Source: Papaver somniferum
Taxonomy: Eukaryota; Streptophyta; Magnoliopsida; Ranunculales; Papaveraceae
Assembly: GCF_003573695.1 (NCBI RefSeq)
Contig: NW_020621936.1
Coordinates: 9,610,001-9,674,000 of the forward strand
Direction: 5' to 3'
Length of the DNA: 64,000 nt
How positions within the stretch are numbered: the stretch's first letter is position 1; every line of letters starts with the position of its first letter. Below, one piece after another: positions 1 to 11,100 of this stretch. The notes beneath the pieces are model-generated. The model saw only the letters and a list, made by a program, of their open reading frames with translations, was not told the origin of the DNA and did not search any database. The position numbers and the translations under genes were made by a program.

Positions 1-2426
1 ATACGCGGACGTGTTCGCCTGGAAGTTAGGAGATATGCCGGGGATTGACCCAAAAGTAATCCAACATGAACTACGCATCAAACAGGGCACACCCCCGTTC
101 AGGCAGAAAATACGAAAAGTGGCTCCAGAATATCATGAGGCGGTAGAAACAGAACTTCGGAAGCTACTTGACGCAGGATTTATCAAGGAAGTCAAGTATC
201 CTACCTGGATATCCAACATGGTCATTGTTCCTAAGAAAAATGGAGGGGTTAGAATATGCATCGACTTTACTAATCTCAACAAGGCGTGTCCAAAGGACAA
301 CTATCCCCTGCCGAGCATAGATCAACTGGTTGAAGCAGTTGAAGGGTACGAGGAGCTGTCGTTTATGGACGGATACTCTGGGTACAACCAAGTAGCCCTG
401 GCAGAAGAAGATCAGCAACACAGCATTCTATACACCACATGGCCTTTATTGCTATACCAGAATGCCTTTCGGGCTCCGAAACGCAGGGGCAACATACCAA
501 AGGATGGTCGATGCTATTTTCAAACCATGGATTGGAGGAACCCTAGAAGTCTACGTGGACGACATGCTCGTCAAAAGAAAGCTGCGTAAAAATCACCACC
601 AGGACCTGAGGAATATTTTCAATGCAATGAGACAACATCACATGAAAGTAAATCCGGAGAAATGTACTTTCGGTGTCACCTCAGGGAAGTTCCTCGGTTA
701 TCTGGTGACGAAAAGGGGCATCGAGGTAGACCCAGCTAAGATTCAAGCCATAGTAGAGATGCCGTCACCAAAGAATATAAAGGAAGTACAGAAGCTCAAT
801 GGATCCATAGCAACGTTGGGCAGATTTATTGCACGGTCTTCGGACAAGTGCAAACATTTCTTCAATATTCTCAAGAAAGGGAGCAGGTTCGAATGGACCG
901 CCGATTGCGAGGAAGCATTCCAAAAGATCAAAGAACATCTAGCTTCGATCCCTATCCTGCAGAAACCTGACCCTGATGAAGTTTTAGCACTGTACATAGC
1001 AGCAACGGAGGACGCAGTCAGCGCGGTATTAGTCAAAACCAATACAAAGATAGAACAGCCTATCTATTATGTCAGCAAGACACTCAATCCCGCGGAAAGA
1101 AATTATACTAAGATTGAACAACTCATCCTCGCACTGGTATGGGCTACCCAAAAACTGAGAACCTACTTCCTAACTCACTTCGTCAGGGTACCATGCAGAG
1201 CACCATTGGAAGCAGTCCTCAAAAGCACAGGAAAAGTGGGCCGAATAGCCAAATGGAACACCCATCTGGACCAATTCAACATCATTCATGAAATTCAACA
1301 TTCTCAGAAGTCCCAAGTTCTGGCAGATTTCTTAGCAGACCTCCCTCTAGACAACGACGAAGAGATCAAGGGAATACCAGAAGCCGAGGAAGCAATCAGG
1401 GATCCAATGGATATCCTCGAACCTGCGAGTCATAGACAATGGGAAGTCTTCGTCGACGGATCTAAAAATAAGGAAGGGGCAGGAATAGGTATTGTCATCA
1501 TCACCCCAACTGGAGAAAGGATCATACAGGCACTTAGATTGGAATTCAAAGAGCATACCAATAACATTGTTGAATACGAAGCTGTCATACATGCCCTACG
1601 TATAATAATAGAGATGGGGGTAACCGATGTAAGGTTGACAAGTGATTCGCAGCTGGTCATACGGCAAATCGCGCTCGAATATAATGTGTACGATGACACC
1701 CTTTCAGCTTACATGGCATTGGTCCAAACATTGGCTTCACAAATCCCGAACATTAAGTTCCGGCACTTATGCAGAAGGGACCTCAGGCATGCGGATGCCC
1801 TAGCATACATATCATCCATGTTGAGGGATAAAAATGCCGAAGGTATTAAAATAGCAAGGGTATACGAGCCTTCGATTGCATCTCAATTCTCCTTCGCTAC
1901 CAATCAAGATACGATGGAGGAATATATAGAAGACCAAGTAGGAGAAGACATCCATAACGACTTTGATGAAGAAATCTTGTCAAAAGCAAATCAAGACGAA
2001 GATTTCAGCAATGAAGATGACTGGAGGGTGACAATACATGCATTCCTCGACAAAGGAAGCCTACCTGCGGATCGGAAGCAAGCTAGAAAGACGCTCTCCA
2101 AAGTGGGAAGATACGATCTTCGGGACGGGGTCCTGTATAGAAAATCTTTCCTCGGACCATTACTACGCTGCTTATCCCGAAAAGAAGGGCATCGAATTCT
2201 AACGGATATCCATTATGGTGACGCAGGGAATCATAGCGGTATGAGATCACTAGCTGACAAGGAAAAAACGCAAGGATATTACTGGCCGACCATGATACAA
2301 GATGCTGCGAGGATGTCCCGACGATGCGAAGAATGTCAGCGCTTCGCGAAAAAAATCCACGCGCCGGCAACATTGTTAAACTCTGTCGATAGCCCGTGGC
2401 CATTTGCAAAATGGGGAGTAGACATC
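1..2426 (+). pseudogene. Broken Ty3/Tat-like pol (RT, RNase H, start of integrase), left copy
   Basis: This is the retrotransposon polyprotein segment for reverse transcriptase and RNase H, with only the start of integrase. The RT carries the usual catalytic YVDD (about 560-571), a degenerate first RNase H lacking the normal DAS motif, and a second RNase H opening with the VFVDGS motif near 1447; dual RNase H marks the Tat/Ogre lineage. The HHCC zinc-binding part of integrase is present (about 2190-2345), but the DDE core is missing. Compared with the copy at 4125-7511 it is almost identical, has a 2-nt deletion near 421 that shifts frame, and lacks one codon near 1970. It enters the window already open, so its 5' part lies outside. 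At 2427 homology stops abruptly at filler DNA. It is non-functional as read. Confidence 0.93.
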
Positions 2427-2454
2427 GTGGAGAGAAAGTCAACGGTGGAGTATA
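2427..2454 (+). other. Filler DNA at a pol/LTR breakpoint
   Basis: Between the end of pol homology and the start of LTR homology lie about 28 bases belonging to neither at that place. They contain GTGGAGAGAAAGTC followed by AACGGTGGAG, both also found together, in swapped order, in the LTR at 2511-2530. This looks like templated filler from end-joining repair. The match is seen directly; the mechanism is inferred. Confidence 0.7.
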
Positions 2455-3206
2455 CACCAAATAAACCCCTAGGAGTTGCTTTATCTCGTCCCCAGAAGAG
2501 GAGCTAAGATCAACGGTGGAGAGAAAGTCAGCTGACACGGACTGACAGGGGCAGAAGACACTTGTCTGACACGAGCAGACCCCTCAACCACCCGCATTAA
2601 ACACTCTGCTCAGTGCACGTGTCGACCGACCTATGGAACGAGCGAAGATGCCTCCGCGGGATCGAGGGGGAAACGCAGACCTCTGCGTGATGGACACAAG
2701 ACACTAGAAGATAAGGTTCCAACGGTCTTCAGAGATGGGTCCCACGTTCCTACCTTATAAATACCCAATCTCCACAAAGGGGGAAGGGGATCGGAAAAAA
2801 ACATCAGGAGAGAGAGAGAGAGAATAGCAAAGGTAAGGAATCCCATAGTGGAGAGAAATATGTAAACCCCAAGTCATTCAACTATTCGTGTAACCGTGAA
2901 TAATATAGTAGAACAACAAACCCCGTGGATGTAGGCCTTAGTGCTGAACCACGTAAACCTTGGTCTTATTTACATTTCAGCACTTTACATTCATTTAGTT
3001 CCGCATGCATTTGCTTATATATGTTGTTTTCCTTTTATATTTGTACCCCATGCATAATCGCTACGCACGGGGAAGTTGGAGGAGGCCATGATAAACCCGT
3101 GGGTTTTGAGCCAATGAACCCACATCAGGGTATCATCATCGTAATCTCTTTAGACTTTAACAATTGATTGTGGGCATTCGGACCCCGCGTAGTTCGTGTA
3201 TCCACA
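2455..3206 (+). repeat. 5' LTR of element 1, 5'-truncated
   Basis: It matches 12683-13440 throughout, with scattered substitutions and a few small indels. It ends in CACA directly before the primer binding site, as a 5' LTR should. A TATAAATA box is at 2756-2763, followed by a GA-rich transcript leader. A short reading frame at 2925-3167 recurs in the other LTR but is most likely incidental. Confidence 0.92.
2756..2763 (+). promoter_or_regulatory. LTR TATA box (element 1, 5' LTR)
   Basis: TATAAATA sits inside the LTR at the expected distance (about 450 bp) from its 3' edge, and is conserved at 12984-12991 in the 3' LTR. It probably drives the genomic transcript from the R region just downstream. 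Confidence 0.75.
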
Positions 3207-3209
3207 ATT

Positions 3210-3227
3210 TGGCGCTAGAAACAGGGA
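3210..3227 (+). other. Primer binding site of element 1
   Basis: TGGCGCTAGAAACAGGGA starts three bases after the LTR's terminal CACA, the normal place for the tRNA primer site. The same 18 bases occur on the minus strand at 49510-49527 in element 2. I have not assigned the tRNA. Confidence 0.85.
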
Positions 3228-3608
3228 CTTCGTCCCGGTAAAAGATTTATCTTGTCCTGTGATTTCATTCTAATTTGGCATACGATTGCTCCGATTTTAT
3301 CAGCTCTGACTGTATAGATCATTCGTCAACAGTATTATATTCAAAAACCCACCTTTTGCCTTCGATAAGAGTTAGTGTTCCAAGCATGGGTTATTGTCCT
3401 AATCCGTCGGATTTACAATTTTCATAGTTTTTTTTATATATACTAAAGATCGCCTTTAATAAACCCGCTTTTGAAAAATTGTATTTCGACAACTAACCCG
3501 CTTCACGCGGATATTCCCGTTTCTGTTTGAATAAATTTATACAGAGAGAACGTGTTGTGAGTAAAGAAGGCGAGTTTACGCTAGATTTCGTCAACAAAAA
3601 GGCACGTG
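3228..3608 (+). other. Untranslated leader of element 1
   Basis: This AT-rich stretch between PBS and the gag start holds no long frame. It is where a packaging signal would be expected, but none can be recognised by eye. Confidence 0.6.
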
Positions 3609-3926
3609 ATGGAGAAGACGCAGGAAGCAGGAAAATCCAAAGCTTTGTCAAAAGAAACACCCCGGACAACCCCGATCATCACCCGGAGCAAGCAGAAAGG
3701 AGATAAAACTAAAATGACCAATCGAAGGCAGGATACCACTGAAATCACTTCACCCATGAACGCTAATTCTGTTGCAATGGCGGCTCTCAGAGCAGCAACG
3801 ATAAAATACGGGGAAGCCGCGGTAGTCCCGAAGGCTGCGGAGGCTAGCAATACCTTCGCCATGAGTCAACTTAACCAACCAAGGGAGAGGGTGGATGAAT
3901 CCAGAACATTCCAACCCAGAGGATAA
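3609..3926 (+). pseudogene. gag N-terminal remnant
   Basis: The frame opens with ATG at 3609, about 380 bases after the PBS, where gag should begin. It codes for about 105 residues that are basic and Thr/Lys-rich (an ITRSKQKG stretch), then Ala-rich. No capsid helices or CCHC zinc knuckle follow. From about 3880 the sequence breaks into short direct repeats and the frame closes. Position and composition indicate the gag start; the assignment rests on context, not on a recognised domain. A deletion has removed the rest of gag and all of protease up to the pol frame at 4125. Confidence 0.65.
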
Positions 3927-4037
3927 TGTCCGAGGATAATCCAGAACATTCCAACCCAGAGGATGAATCCAGAACATTCCAACTTAACCAACCCAGGGAG
4001 AGGGTGGATGAATCCAGAGGATAATGTCCGAGGATCG
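3868..4037 (+). repeat. Short direct repeats replacing gag/protease
   Basis: Blocks around CCAGAACATTCCAACCCAGAGG, AGGGAGAGGGTGGATGAATC and GGATAATGTCCGAGGAT each recur two to three times within 170 bases in shuffled order. They cover the deletion junction between the gag stump and pol, suggesting replication slippage or repeated patch repair there. Confidence 0.85.
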
Positions 4038-4124
4038 GAAACAAGTACCTCAACAATCAACAAAGAACAGAAACACGCCAAATAGCAATTAAAGAGCGCC
4101 CCAGTCCTCGGAAACCCGAAGCCT

Positions 4125-7100
4125 ATGTTCACACCAGTGGAACCCACAAAGGAAATCAACATAGGAACGAAAGAAGACCCGAAGATGGTCAAAATTGGGA
4201 CCATCATGGGCGAAGAGAGAGAACATTCCTTAACCCAATTACTTAAGGAATATGCGGATGTGTTCGCCTGGAAGTTAGGAGATATGCCGGGGATTGACCC
4301 AAAAGTAATCCAACATGAACTACGCATCAAACAGGGCACACCCCCGTTCAGGCAGAAAATACGAAAAGTGGCTCCAGAATATCATGAGGCGGTAGAAACA
4401 GAACTTCGGAAGCTACTAGACGCAGGATTTATCAAGGAAGTCAAGTATCCTACCTGGATATCCAACATGGTCATTGTTCCTAAGAAAAATGGAGGGGTTA
4501 GAATATGCATCGACTTTACTAACCTCAACAAGGCGTGTCCAAAGGACAGCTATCCCCTGCCGAGCATAGATCAACTGGTTGAAGCAGTTGAAGGGTACGA
4601 GGAGCTGTCGTTTATGGACAGATACTCTGGCTACAACCAAGTAGCCCTGGCAGAAGAAGATCAGCAACACACAACATTCTATACACCACATGGCCTTTAT
4701 TGCTATACCAGAATGCCTTTCGGGCTCCGAAACGCAGGGGCAACATACCAAAGGATGGTCGATGCTATCTTCAAACCATGGATTGGAGGAACCCTAGAAG
4801 TCTACGTGGACGACATGCTCGTCAAAAGCAAGCTGCGTAAAAATCACCACCAGGATCTGAGGAATATTTTCAATGCAATGAGACAGCATCACATGAAAGT
4901 AAATCCGGAGAAATGTACTTTCGGTGTCACCTCAGGGAAGTTCCTCGGTTATCTGGTGACGAAAAGGGGCATCGAGGTAGACCCAGCTAAGATTCAAGCC
5001 ATAGTAGAGATGCCGTCACCAAAGAATCTAAAGGAAGTGCAGAAGCTCAATGGGTCCATAGCAGCGTTGGGCAGATTTATTGCACGGTCTTCGGACAAGT
5101 GCAGACATTTCTTCAATATTCTTAAGAAAGGGAGCAGGTTCGAATGGACCGCCGATTGCGAGGAAGCATTTCAAAAGATCAAAGAACATCTAGCTTCGAT
5201 CCCTATCCTGCAGAAGCCTGACCCTGATGAAGTTTTGGCACTGTACATAGCAGCAACGGAGGACGCAGTCAGCGCGGTATTAGTCAAAACCAATACAAAG
5301 ATAGAACAGCCTATCTATTACGTCAGCAAGACACTCAATCCCGCGGAAATAAATTATACTAAGATTGAACAACTCATCCTCGCACTGGTATGGGCTACCC
5401 AAAAACTGAGAACCTACCTCCTAACTCACTTCGTCAGGGTACCATGCAAAGCACCATTGGAAGCAGTCCTCAAAAGCACAGGAAAAGTGGGCCGAATAGC
5501 CAAATGGAACACCCATCTGGACCAATTCAACATCATTCATGAAATTCAACATTCTCAGAAGTCCCAAGTTCTGGCAGATTTCTTAGCAGACCTCCCTCTA
5601 GACAACGACGAAGAGATCAAGGGAATACCAGAAGCCGAGGAAGCAATCAAGGATCCAATGGATATCCTCGAACCTACGAGTCATAGACAATGGGAAGTCT
5701 TCGTCGACGGATCTAAAAATAAGGAAGGGGCAGGAATAGGTATTGTCATCATCACCCCAACTGGAGAAAGGATCATACATGCACTTAGATTGGAATTCAA
5801 AGAGCATACCAATAACATTGTTGAATACGAAGCTGTCATACATGCCCTACGTATAATAATAGAGATGGGGGTAACCGATGTAAGGCTGACAAGTGATTCG
5901 CAGCTGGTCATACGGCAAATCGCGCTCGAATATAATGTGTACGATGACACCCTTTCAGCTTACATGGCATTGGTCCAAACATTGGCTTCACAAATCCCGA
6001 ACATTAAGTTCCGGCACTTATGCAGAAGGGACCTCAGGCATGCGGATGCCCTAGCATACATATCATCCATGTTGAGGGATAAAAATGCCGAAGGTATTAA
6101 AATAGCAAGGGTATACGATCCTTCGATTGCATCTCAATTCTCCTTCGCTACCAATCAAGATACGATGGAAGAATATATGGAAGACCAAGTAGGAGAAGAC
6201 ATCCATAACGACTTTGATGAAGAAGACATCTTGTCAAAAGCAAATCAAGACGAAGATTTCAGCAATGAAGATGACTGGAGGGTGACAATACATGCCTTCC
6301 TCGACAAAGGAAGCCTACCTGCGGATCGGAAGCAAGCTAGAAAGACGCTCTCCAAAGTGGGAAGATACGATCTTCGGGACGGGGTCCTATATAGGAAATC
6401 TTTCCTCGGACCATTACTACGCTGCTTATCCCGAAAAGAAGGGCATCGAATTCTAAAGGATATCCATTATGGTGACGCAGGGAATCATAGCGGTATGAGA
6501 TCACTAGCTGACAAGGCAAAAACGCAAGGATATTACTGGCCGACCATGATACAAGATGCTGCGAGGATGTCCCGACGATGCGAAGAATGTCAGCGCTTCG
6601 CGAAAAAAATCCACGCGCCGGCAACATTGCTAAACTCTGTCGATAGCCCGTGGCCATTTGCAAAATGGGGAGTAGACATCGTCGGGCCTTTCATCGAAGG
6701 ATCCAGGAAGAGACGATTTTTGATAGTAGCCACGGACTACTTCAGTAAATGGGTGGAGGCTAAGGCCTTAGCCAGGATCAGAGACGCGGATGTGTTCACT
6801 TTCATATTCCAGAACATCATTTGCAGATTTGGTATACCTGCTGAAATTGTGTCTGATAATGGCAAGCAATTACAGGGAAAAAATATAGACATGCTCTTCG
6901 ACACCTTTAAAATAAGAAAGAACAAGTCCACCCCCTTATACCCTCAAAGCAACGGACAAGCGGAAGCTACCAACAAGACCCTCGCCCTTATACTCAAAAA
7001 ACAATTAGACGAGCATAAGGGAAGATGGTGCGAACAACTGCACAATGTCTTGTGGGCATACAGGACAACACGAAGGTCCGCTACCGGAGAATCCCCGTTT

Positions 7101-7511
7101 CTTCTTACTTATGGAGCTGAAGCAGTCATACCTACAGAAATCCTTATGCCAACCACGAAGACTGAAGCCTGGGAGAAAAACCTAACAACAGACATGATGT
7201 TAGAAAGGTTGGACGACTTGGAGGGAAGAAGGGAAGTAGCATTGCAAAAGATGGAAAATTATCAACGAAGACTAGCAAGGGAGTACAACAAAAAGGTAAA
7301 GCTACGAAATTTTGTAGAAGGACAGTATGTGTTGAGAACAATCCCACGATATCAGCAAGAAAAGAAATGGGGAAAGTTAGCACCTACATGGGGAGGACCG
7401 TTTATGATCCACGACATTGCGGGTAACGGTTCTTACTACCTTCGTAATCTAAAAGGTGAGGTCCTCCGGCATCCTTGGAATGCTAAATGGCTCAAACCAT
7501 ACTTCCCATAG
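4125..7511 (+). CDS. pol: Ty3/Tat-like Pol: RT, RNase H x2, integrase (no protease)
   Basis: An uninterrupted 1,128-residue frame from ATG 4125. It copies element RNA into DNA and integrates it. Reading from the N-terminus: RT at about residues 60-270 with catalytic Y227-V-D229-D230; a degenerate first RNase H (about 330-460) lacking the usual catalytic aspartate motif; a second, archaeal-like RNase H starting WEVFVDGS with D528; an integrase HHCC zinc finger from about H774; the integrase core with D851, D911 and E947 (D-x59-D-x35-E); and a C-terminal GPY/F-like part. The dual RNase H is diagnostic of Tat/Ogre. All key residues of RT and integrase are present. The protease that should precede RT is deleted, and stops lie just upstream, so ATG 4125 is only the first available start and normal polyprotein expression is unlikely. 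Confidence 0.95.
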   Translation: MFTPVEPTKEINIGTKEDPKMVKIGTIMGEEREHSLTQLLKEYADVFAWKLGDMPGIDPKVIQHELRIKQGTPPFRQKIRKVAPEYHEAVETELRKLLDAGFIKEVKYPTWISNMVIVPKKNGGVRICIDFTNLNKACPKDSYPLPSIDQLVEAVEGYEELSFMDRYSGYNQVALAEEDQQHTTFYTPHGLYCYTRMPFGLRNAGATYQRMVDAIFKPWIGGTLEVYVDDMLVKSKLRKNHHQDLRNIFNAMRQHHMKVNPEKCTFGVTSGKFLGYLVTKRGIEVDPAKIQAIVEMPSPKNLKEVQKLNGSIAALGRFIARSSDKCRHFFNILKKGSRFEWTADCEEAFQKIKEHLASIPILQKPDPDEVLALYIAATEDAVSAVLVKTNTKIEQPIYYVSKTLNPAEINYTKIEQLILALVWATQKLRTYLLTHFVRVPCKAPLEAVLKSTGKVGRIAKWNTHLDQFNIIHEIQHSQKSQVLADFLADLPLDNDEEIKGIPEAEEAIKDPMDILEPTSHRQWEVFVDGSKNKEGAGIGIVIITPTGERIIHALRLEFKEHTNNIVEYEAVIHALRIIIEMGVTDVRLTSDSQLVIRQIALEYNVYDDTLSAYMALVQTLASQIPNIKFRHLCRRDLRHADALAYISSMLRDKNAEGIKIARVYDPSIASQFSFATNQDTMEEYMEDQVGEDIHNDFDEEDILSKANQDEDFSNEDDWRVTIHAFLDKGSLPADRKQARKTLSKVGRYDLRDGVLYRKSFLGPLLRCLSRKEGHRILKDIHYGDAGNHSGMRSLADKAKTQGYYWPTMIQDAARMSRRCEECQRFAKKIHAPATLLNSVDSPWPFAKWGVDIVGPFIEGSRKRRFLIVATDYFSKWVEAKALARIRDADVFTFIFQNIICRFGIPAEIVSDNGKQLQGKNIDMLFDTFKIRKNKSTPLYPQSNGQAEATNKTLALILKKQLDEHKGRWCEQLHNVLWAYRTTRRSATGESPFLLTYGAEAVIPTEILMPTTKTEAWEKNLTTDMMLERLDDLEGRREVALQKMENYQRRLAREYNKKVKLRNFVEGQYVLRTIPRYQQEKKWGKLAPTWGGPFMIHDIAGNGSYYLRNLKGEVLRHPWNAKWLKPYFP

Positions 7512-8143
7512 AAGCAACGCAGATTTGAATCTGCTGGGAATATACCAGAAGAAGAAAGGAGCCTCCCCTCCCAACATGTTTCTATCTCTGGAAGAGGAAT
7601 TGCAGACCTCAACTTATCAATTAAACAAGCTTTTAAATTATCAAGTCTGTGGAATCTACCTACAATATTGGGGAAAGTAGTTAATCTACAATCTCTCAGG
7701 GCTCCCCCATCAGTGTCCATAAGTGTAGGACCAGGGGGAAGGCACCCAGCAGAAAGAGATACCCAACCAATCTTAAGGCAACGGGTCGACTGAATGGGTG
7801 CGTACATATTTTACGCCCCATATCCTAGAACGTTGCCCCGGCCCCCACCGTCTGGGAATCCTCTGGCCCAGGATTTGCCAGCGGGGTGACAGGTCTCAAG
7901 ACGATCACGAAGGTACCTTCCTATCGTATCGCACTCAAAAACACTTAACTTTTGTTTTGATTTTTCACAAACTTAAAATACAAAAACATTGTAGGTATAT
8001 CAAGAAGAGAATTCATTTCATAAAGGGTGATTACAAGAAGTGAACGGCCAAAGCCAAGGATACACAATCAAAAAAAATTCCTTTTACATCGTTACAAAAA
8101 GCACAATTATGCCGCGGACCCTACAGAACGCTGCCATCTCTAC
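7512..8143 (+). other. Spacer between pol and the opposite-strand gene
   Basis: About 630 bases with no supported gene on either strand. It should hold the 3' UTR and poly(A) region of the minus-strand gene that ends at 8144, and may hold terminators for both transcripts. Confidence 0.6.
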
Positions 8144-11100
8144 CTAGGTGGCGGTCCCGTCATCCGGATTCTTCCTCAGACTTGATGGGACGCTCCCACC
8201 AGAAGAGGGGCCCGAGGAGCTGGGAAATGCAGCAGGAACGGGACGACGAGGGTAGTTCTTCACGAGACCATGTTCATTCCTTAGGCCAAGCTCTATCCTC
8301 TCCAGCATCTTGTTCGTCTCCTCAGCCAATTGACAACGAGCCTTATGTTTAATAACTGTTGTCCGCTGTTGGGCTTGGGATAATAACGAGGATAGCCGAT
8401 TCACTTCTCTGGAAGCAGCACCAACGGCCTCCTCGCGGGTGGCTGCTAAATTCTTGAAGTGATTGGTTTGTTCCTTTTGCTGTGCTAAGGAAGATTGAGC
8501 CTTTTCAAGTTCTTCATTTGTGATGCGAAGCCGTTCCTCGAGCCCTGAAAAAGACAACACCACGGAGTTAGCGTAGAAAACTAACAAGATCACACTCGAT
8601 GAATTGGGATTATACCTTCGACACAAGCCGAAGCCTCTTCATATTCATTAACAACCGCATCTCGCGCTTCATCAAGATGATCATATTCCGCGAATAATTT
8701 CTTATAGTCTAGTTGAAGGTTGGTGAGAGTAAATTGACAGGCATCTAATTCTACCTGCTTCATCGAGTCCATATGACGAAGGTGGTCGACCTCTTTATTT
8801 ATCTCTGAGACCCCTTTGCTGAGTCTATACATGCACACTTCAAGATTCCTCTCAGACTCAGCAAGACGGGCTACATCGGCACGAGACGCGGAAAGAGCAT
8901 TGCTGAGAGCATAGACTTCAGCACGAGCATCATCTCGTTCCCTGGCAAGACCAAGCATATTATCTTGGACCCCTGAAAGAGGAATGGACCGCGCCGTCTG
9001 TAATTCTTCTTCCAATAGCTGAATCCTAGATTCCAACAAGGAAGTACGCTCGCGGGATTCCCGCAGATTATCACTGGTCCACAGCAGTGTGCCATCAAAT
9101 AAAGCACGATCATGGTTGTACAGATTTTGCATGTCGACCATCTGAACAATCCGCGCGCGCCATACTTCAGCCCGAGCATCCCATTTCCTAGCCTCACTCT
9201 TAATCTTCTCAACCAAATCTCTAATACGAGATTTTTGCCGAGCTCTTTCGTTTCGAAGCCATACCAGCTCGGGGATGCCACCCACTGGACATAGGGTGGG
9301 GAGACTCAGACAGAACAACTAAGAGAAAAGAATGACGACAAACGGCGAAGGAAAAGAACCAAACCTGTGAAAGTGGAAACTTGGCTACGAGTTTGCTCTA
9401 ACTCAGCGCGCACTGCAATAAGTTCTGAACGAAGATCAGCCTCTGCTTCACCCAGTCTTTCTTTCTCCTTGAGGCTTTTCTTCAGCTCTTCTATTTCCAC
9501 CTCCGCCGCAGATAATTCCTTTTCCCGATGACGAAGCTTAGCCTCGAGCTTCAGAGATTTTGCTTTAAAGAACTGATATAGCACGTGGTTGCAATGCTCG
9601 CTCCTCATCATCTACACATCAAAATGACAAAACATTATTCAACCGAAGCGTCCTATTCTCACGAACAAAAATGTACGAAAATATACCTCCAGCACACGCT
9701 GTTGCGGGAAGCCATATTGATACCCGTCGGCAATAGCCATCATATCGGCCACAGAAGTAGGAGGCTCCGGCACGAGGGTAGCTTCGGGAACGGTCAACCT
9801 TGTTCCCCAGGCTTCAGACACCTGCGCCTTCGAAGACATCTCCATCATACGACGGGTATACGCGGTTGATTCCTTTTCCCCAACAACCACAGGAGCAGGA
9901 TGAGAGACAAACAGAAGATTCTTCTCCTTGAACCAACTCATGATGGCATCCTCACCCTCAGACATCGGCGACTGGGGAAGACTATCGGCGGGCGCGTCAA
10001 CAACAGATTTTCCTTTGACCGACTCGACCCCCTCAGCATGAACGTTGGCATGTTCTCCCGCGCCTACATGCACAGCAGGCTCCTCCGCACCAACACATTC
10101 TACAGCAGCATCACCATTACCATCACCACCAAGAACATCCCAATTGTCATTAGGGGAAAGTAAAGAGAAGTCCTCGGGAAAATCGAGGGCTTCGTCAAAG
10201 AACTCCCCCGTGGAATACATCCGATCGAAAGAAAATTCTTGAGAAGTGGGGAGGGTATCCATGACATCACCAGCAGGGACGGAAACATCCTCGATGACAA
10301 CATCATCCGCCACTACACCCTTGTTCCTTCCTCCATCACCGGCGGGACCAGCGAAGACCTCTTCTTCGGCATTGATAGGGGAGGTACCAGTACGTTCCTC
10401 CCCATCTGTAATCTCGTCCTCGGCAAACTCTTCGTTCACAGGACTAGTAACTTCTTGGGCCTCAACCTCACCCACCACCATAGTAGAAGACTGCTTCGGC
10501 CTAATCTTTGTCTTCTTCAATACCTGAAACCGACACCACAAAGGAATTATTCTTCCCGTCCGATGGAAGTTATAAAAACGAAACACAACTACAATCTGCG
10601 TACCTGAGCAGCTGAGATATTCTTCGATGGGAGTATAGCACCGGAACCATCCTCCTCGTCTCCCTCTACGACATCCAGGGCATTAGGAAAATTCATGCCC
10701 GCAAAGTTCAGACGCCAGGGGCAGAAATCTCCATAGCGAGCGGGAGGAGATTCGCGCGGCTTACTATTCTCGGTTGGCCTCCATCCGCGGGAACCGGGAA
10801 TCCAACCGTAAGCCCACGGACCTACTATCTCAATGACAGTGGCGTGCCACTCGTAGTCATGATCACGCTTGATCCTTTCTCGCGCGGGGAAGAGTTTCCG
10901 ACGATTGGACGCCTCCGTGCCAGGAACATACTTCAGCTTGGCATCGCTGACCTCATTTAACAGACGAATCTCGCCTCGGGGAGCAGGAAGATTCCGAAGG
11001 CTGACACTCCACGGCTTGCGATTCCTGCTATTAACGTAATCACCGAAGGAGTTATTAAAATTCTCAGGAGTGTACCATTCCTTCTCCAAGGGATTGGGGA

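Noticed and set aside
2925..3167. An 80-codon frame repeated in both LTRs of element 1 (also at 13159-13401)
   Set aside because: It lies wholly inside the LTR after the TATA box, its repetition is explained by LTR duplication, and the text (Phe/Cys/Tyr-rich) has no domain. Most likely incidental.
3866..4339. Minus-strand frame with repeated GWNVLDSS-like text
   Set aside because: It is the complement of the shuffled short repeats and the pol start, not a gene.
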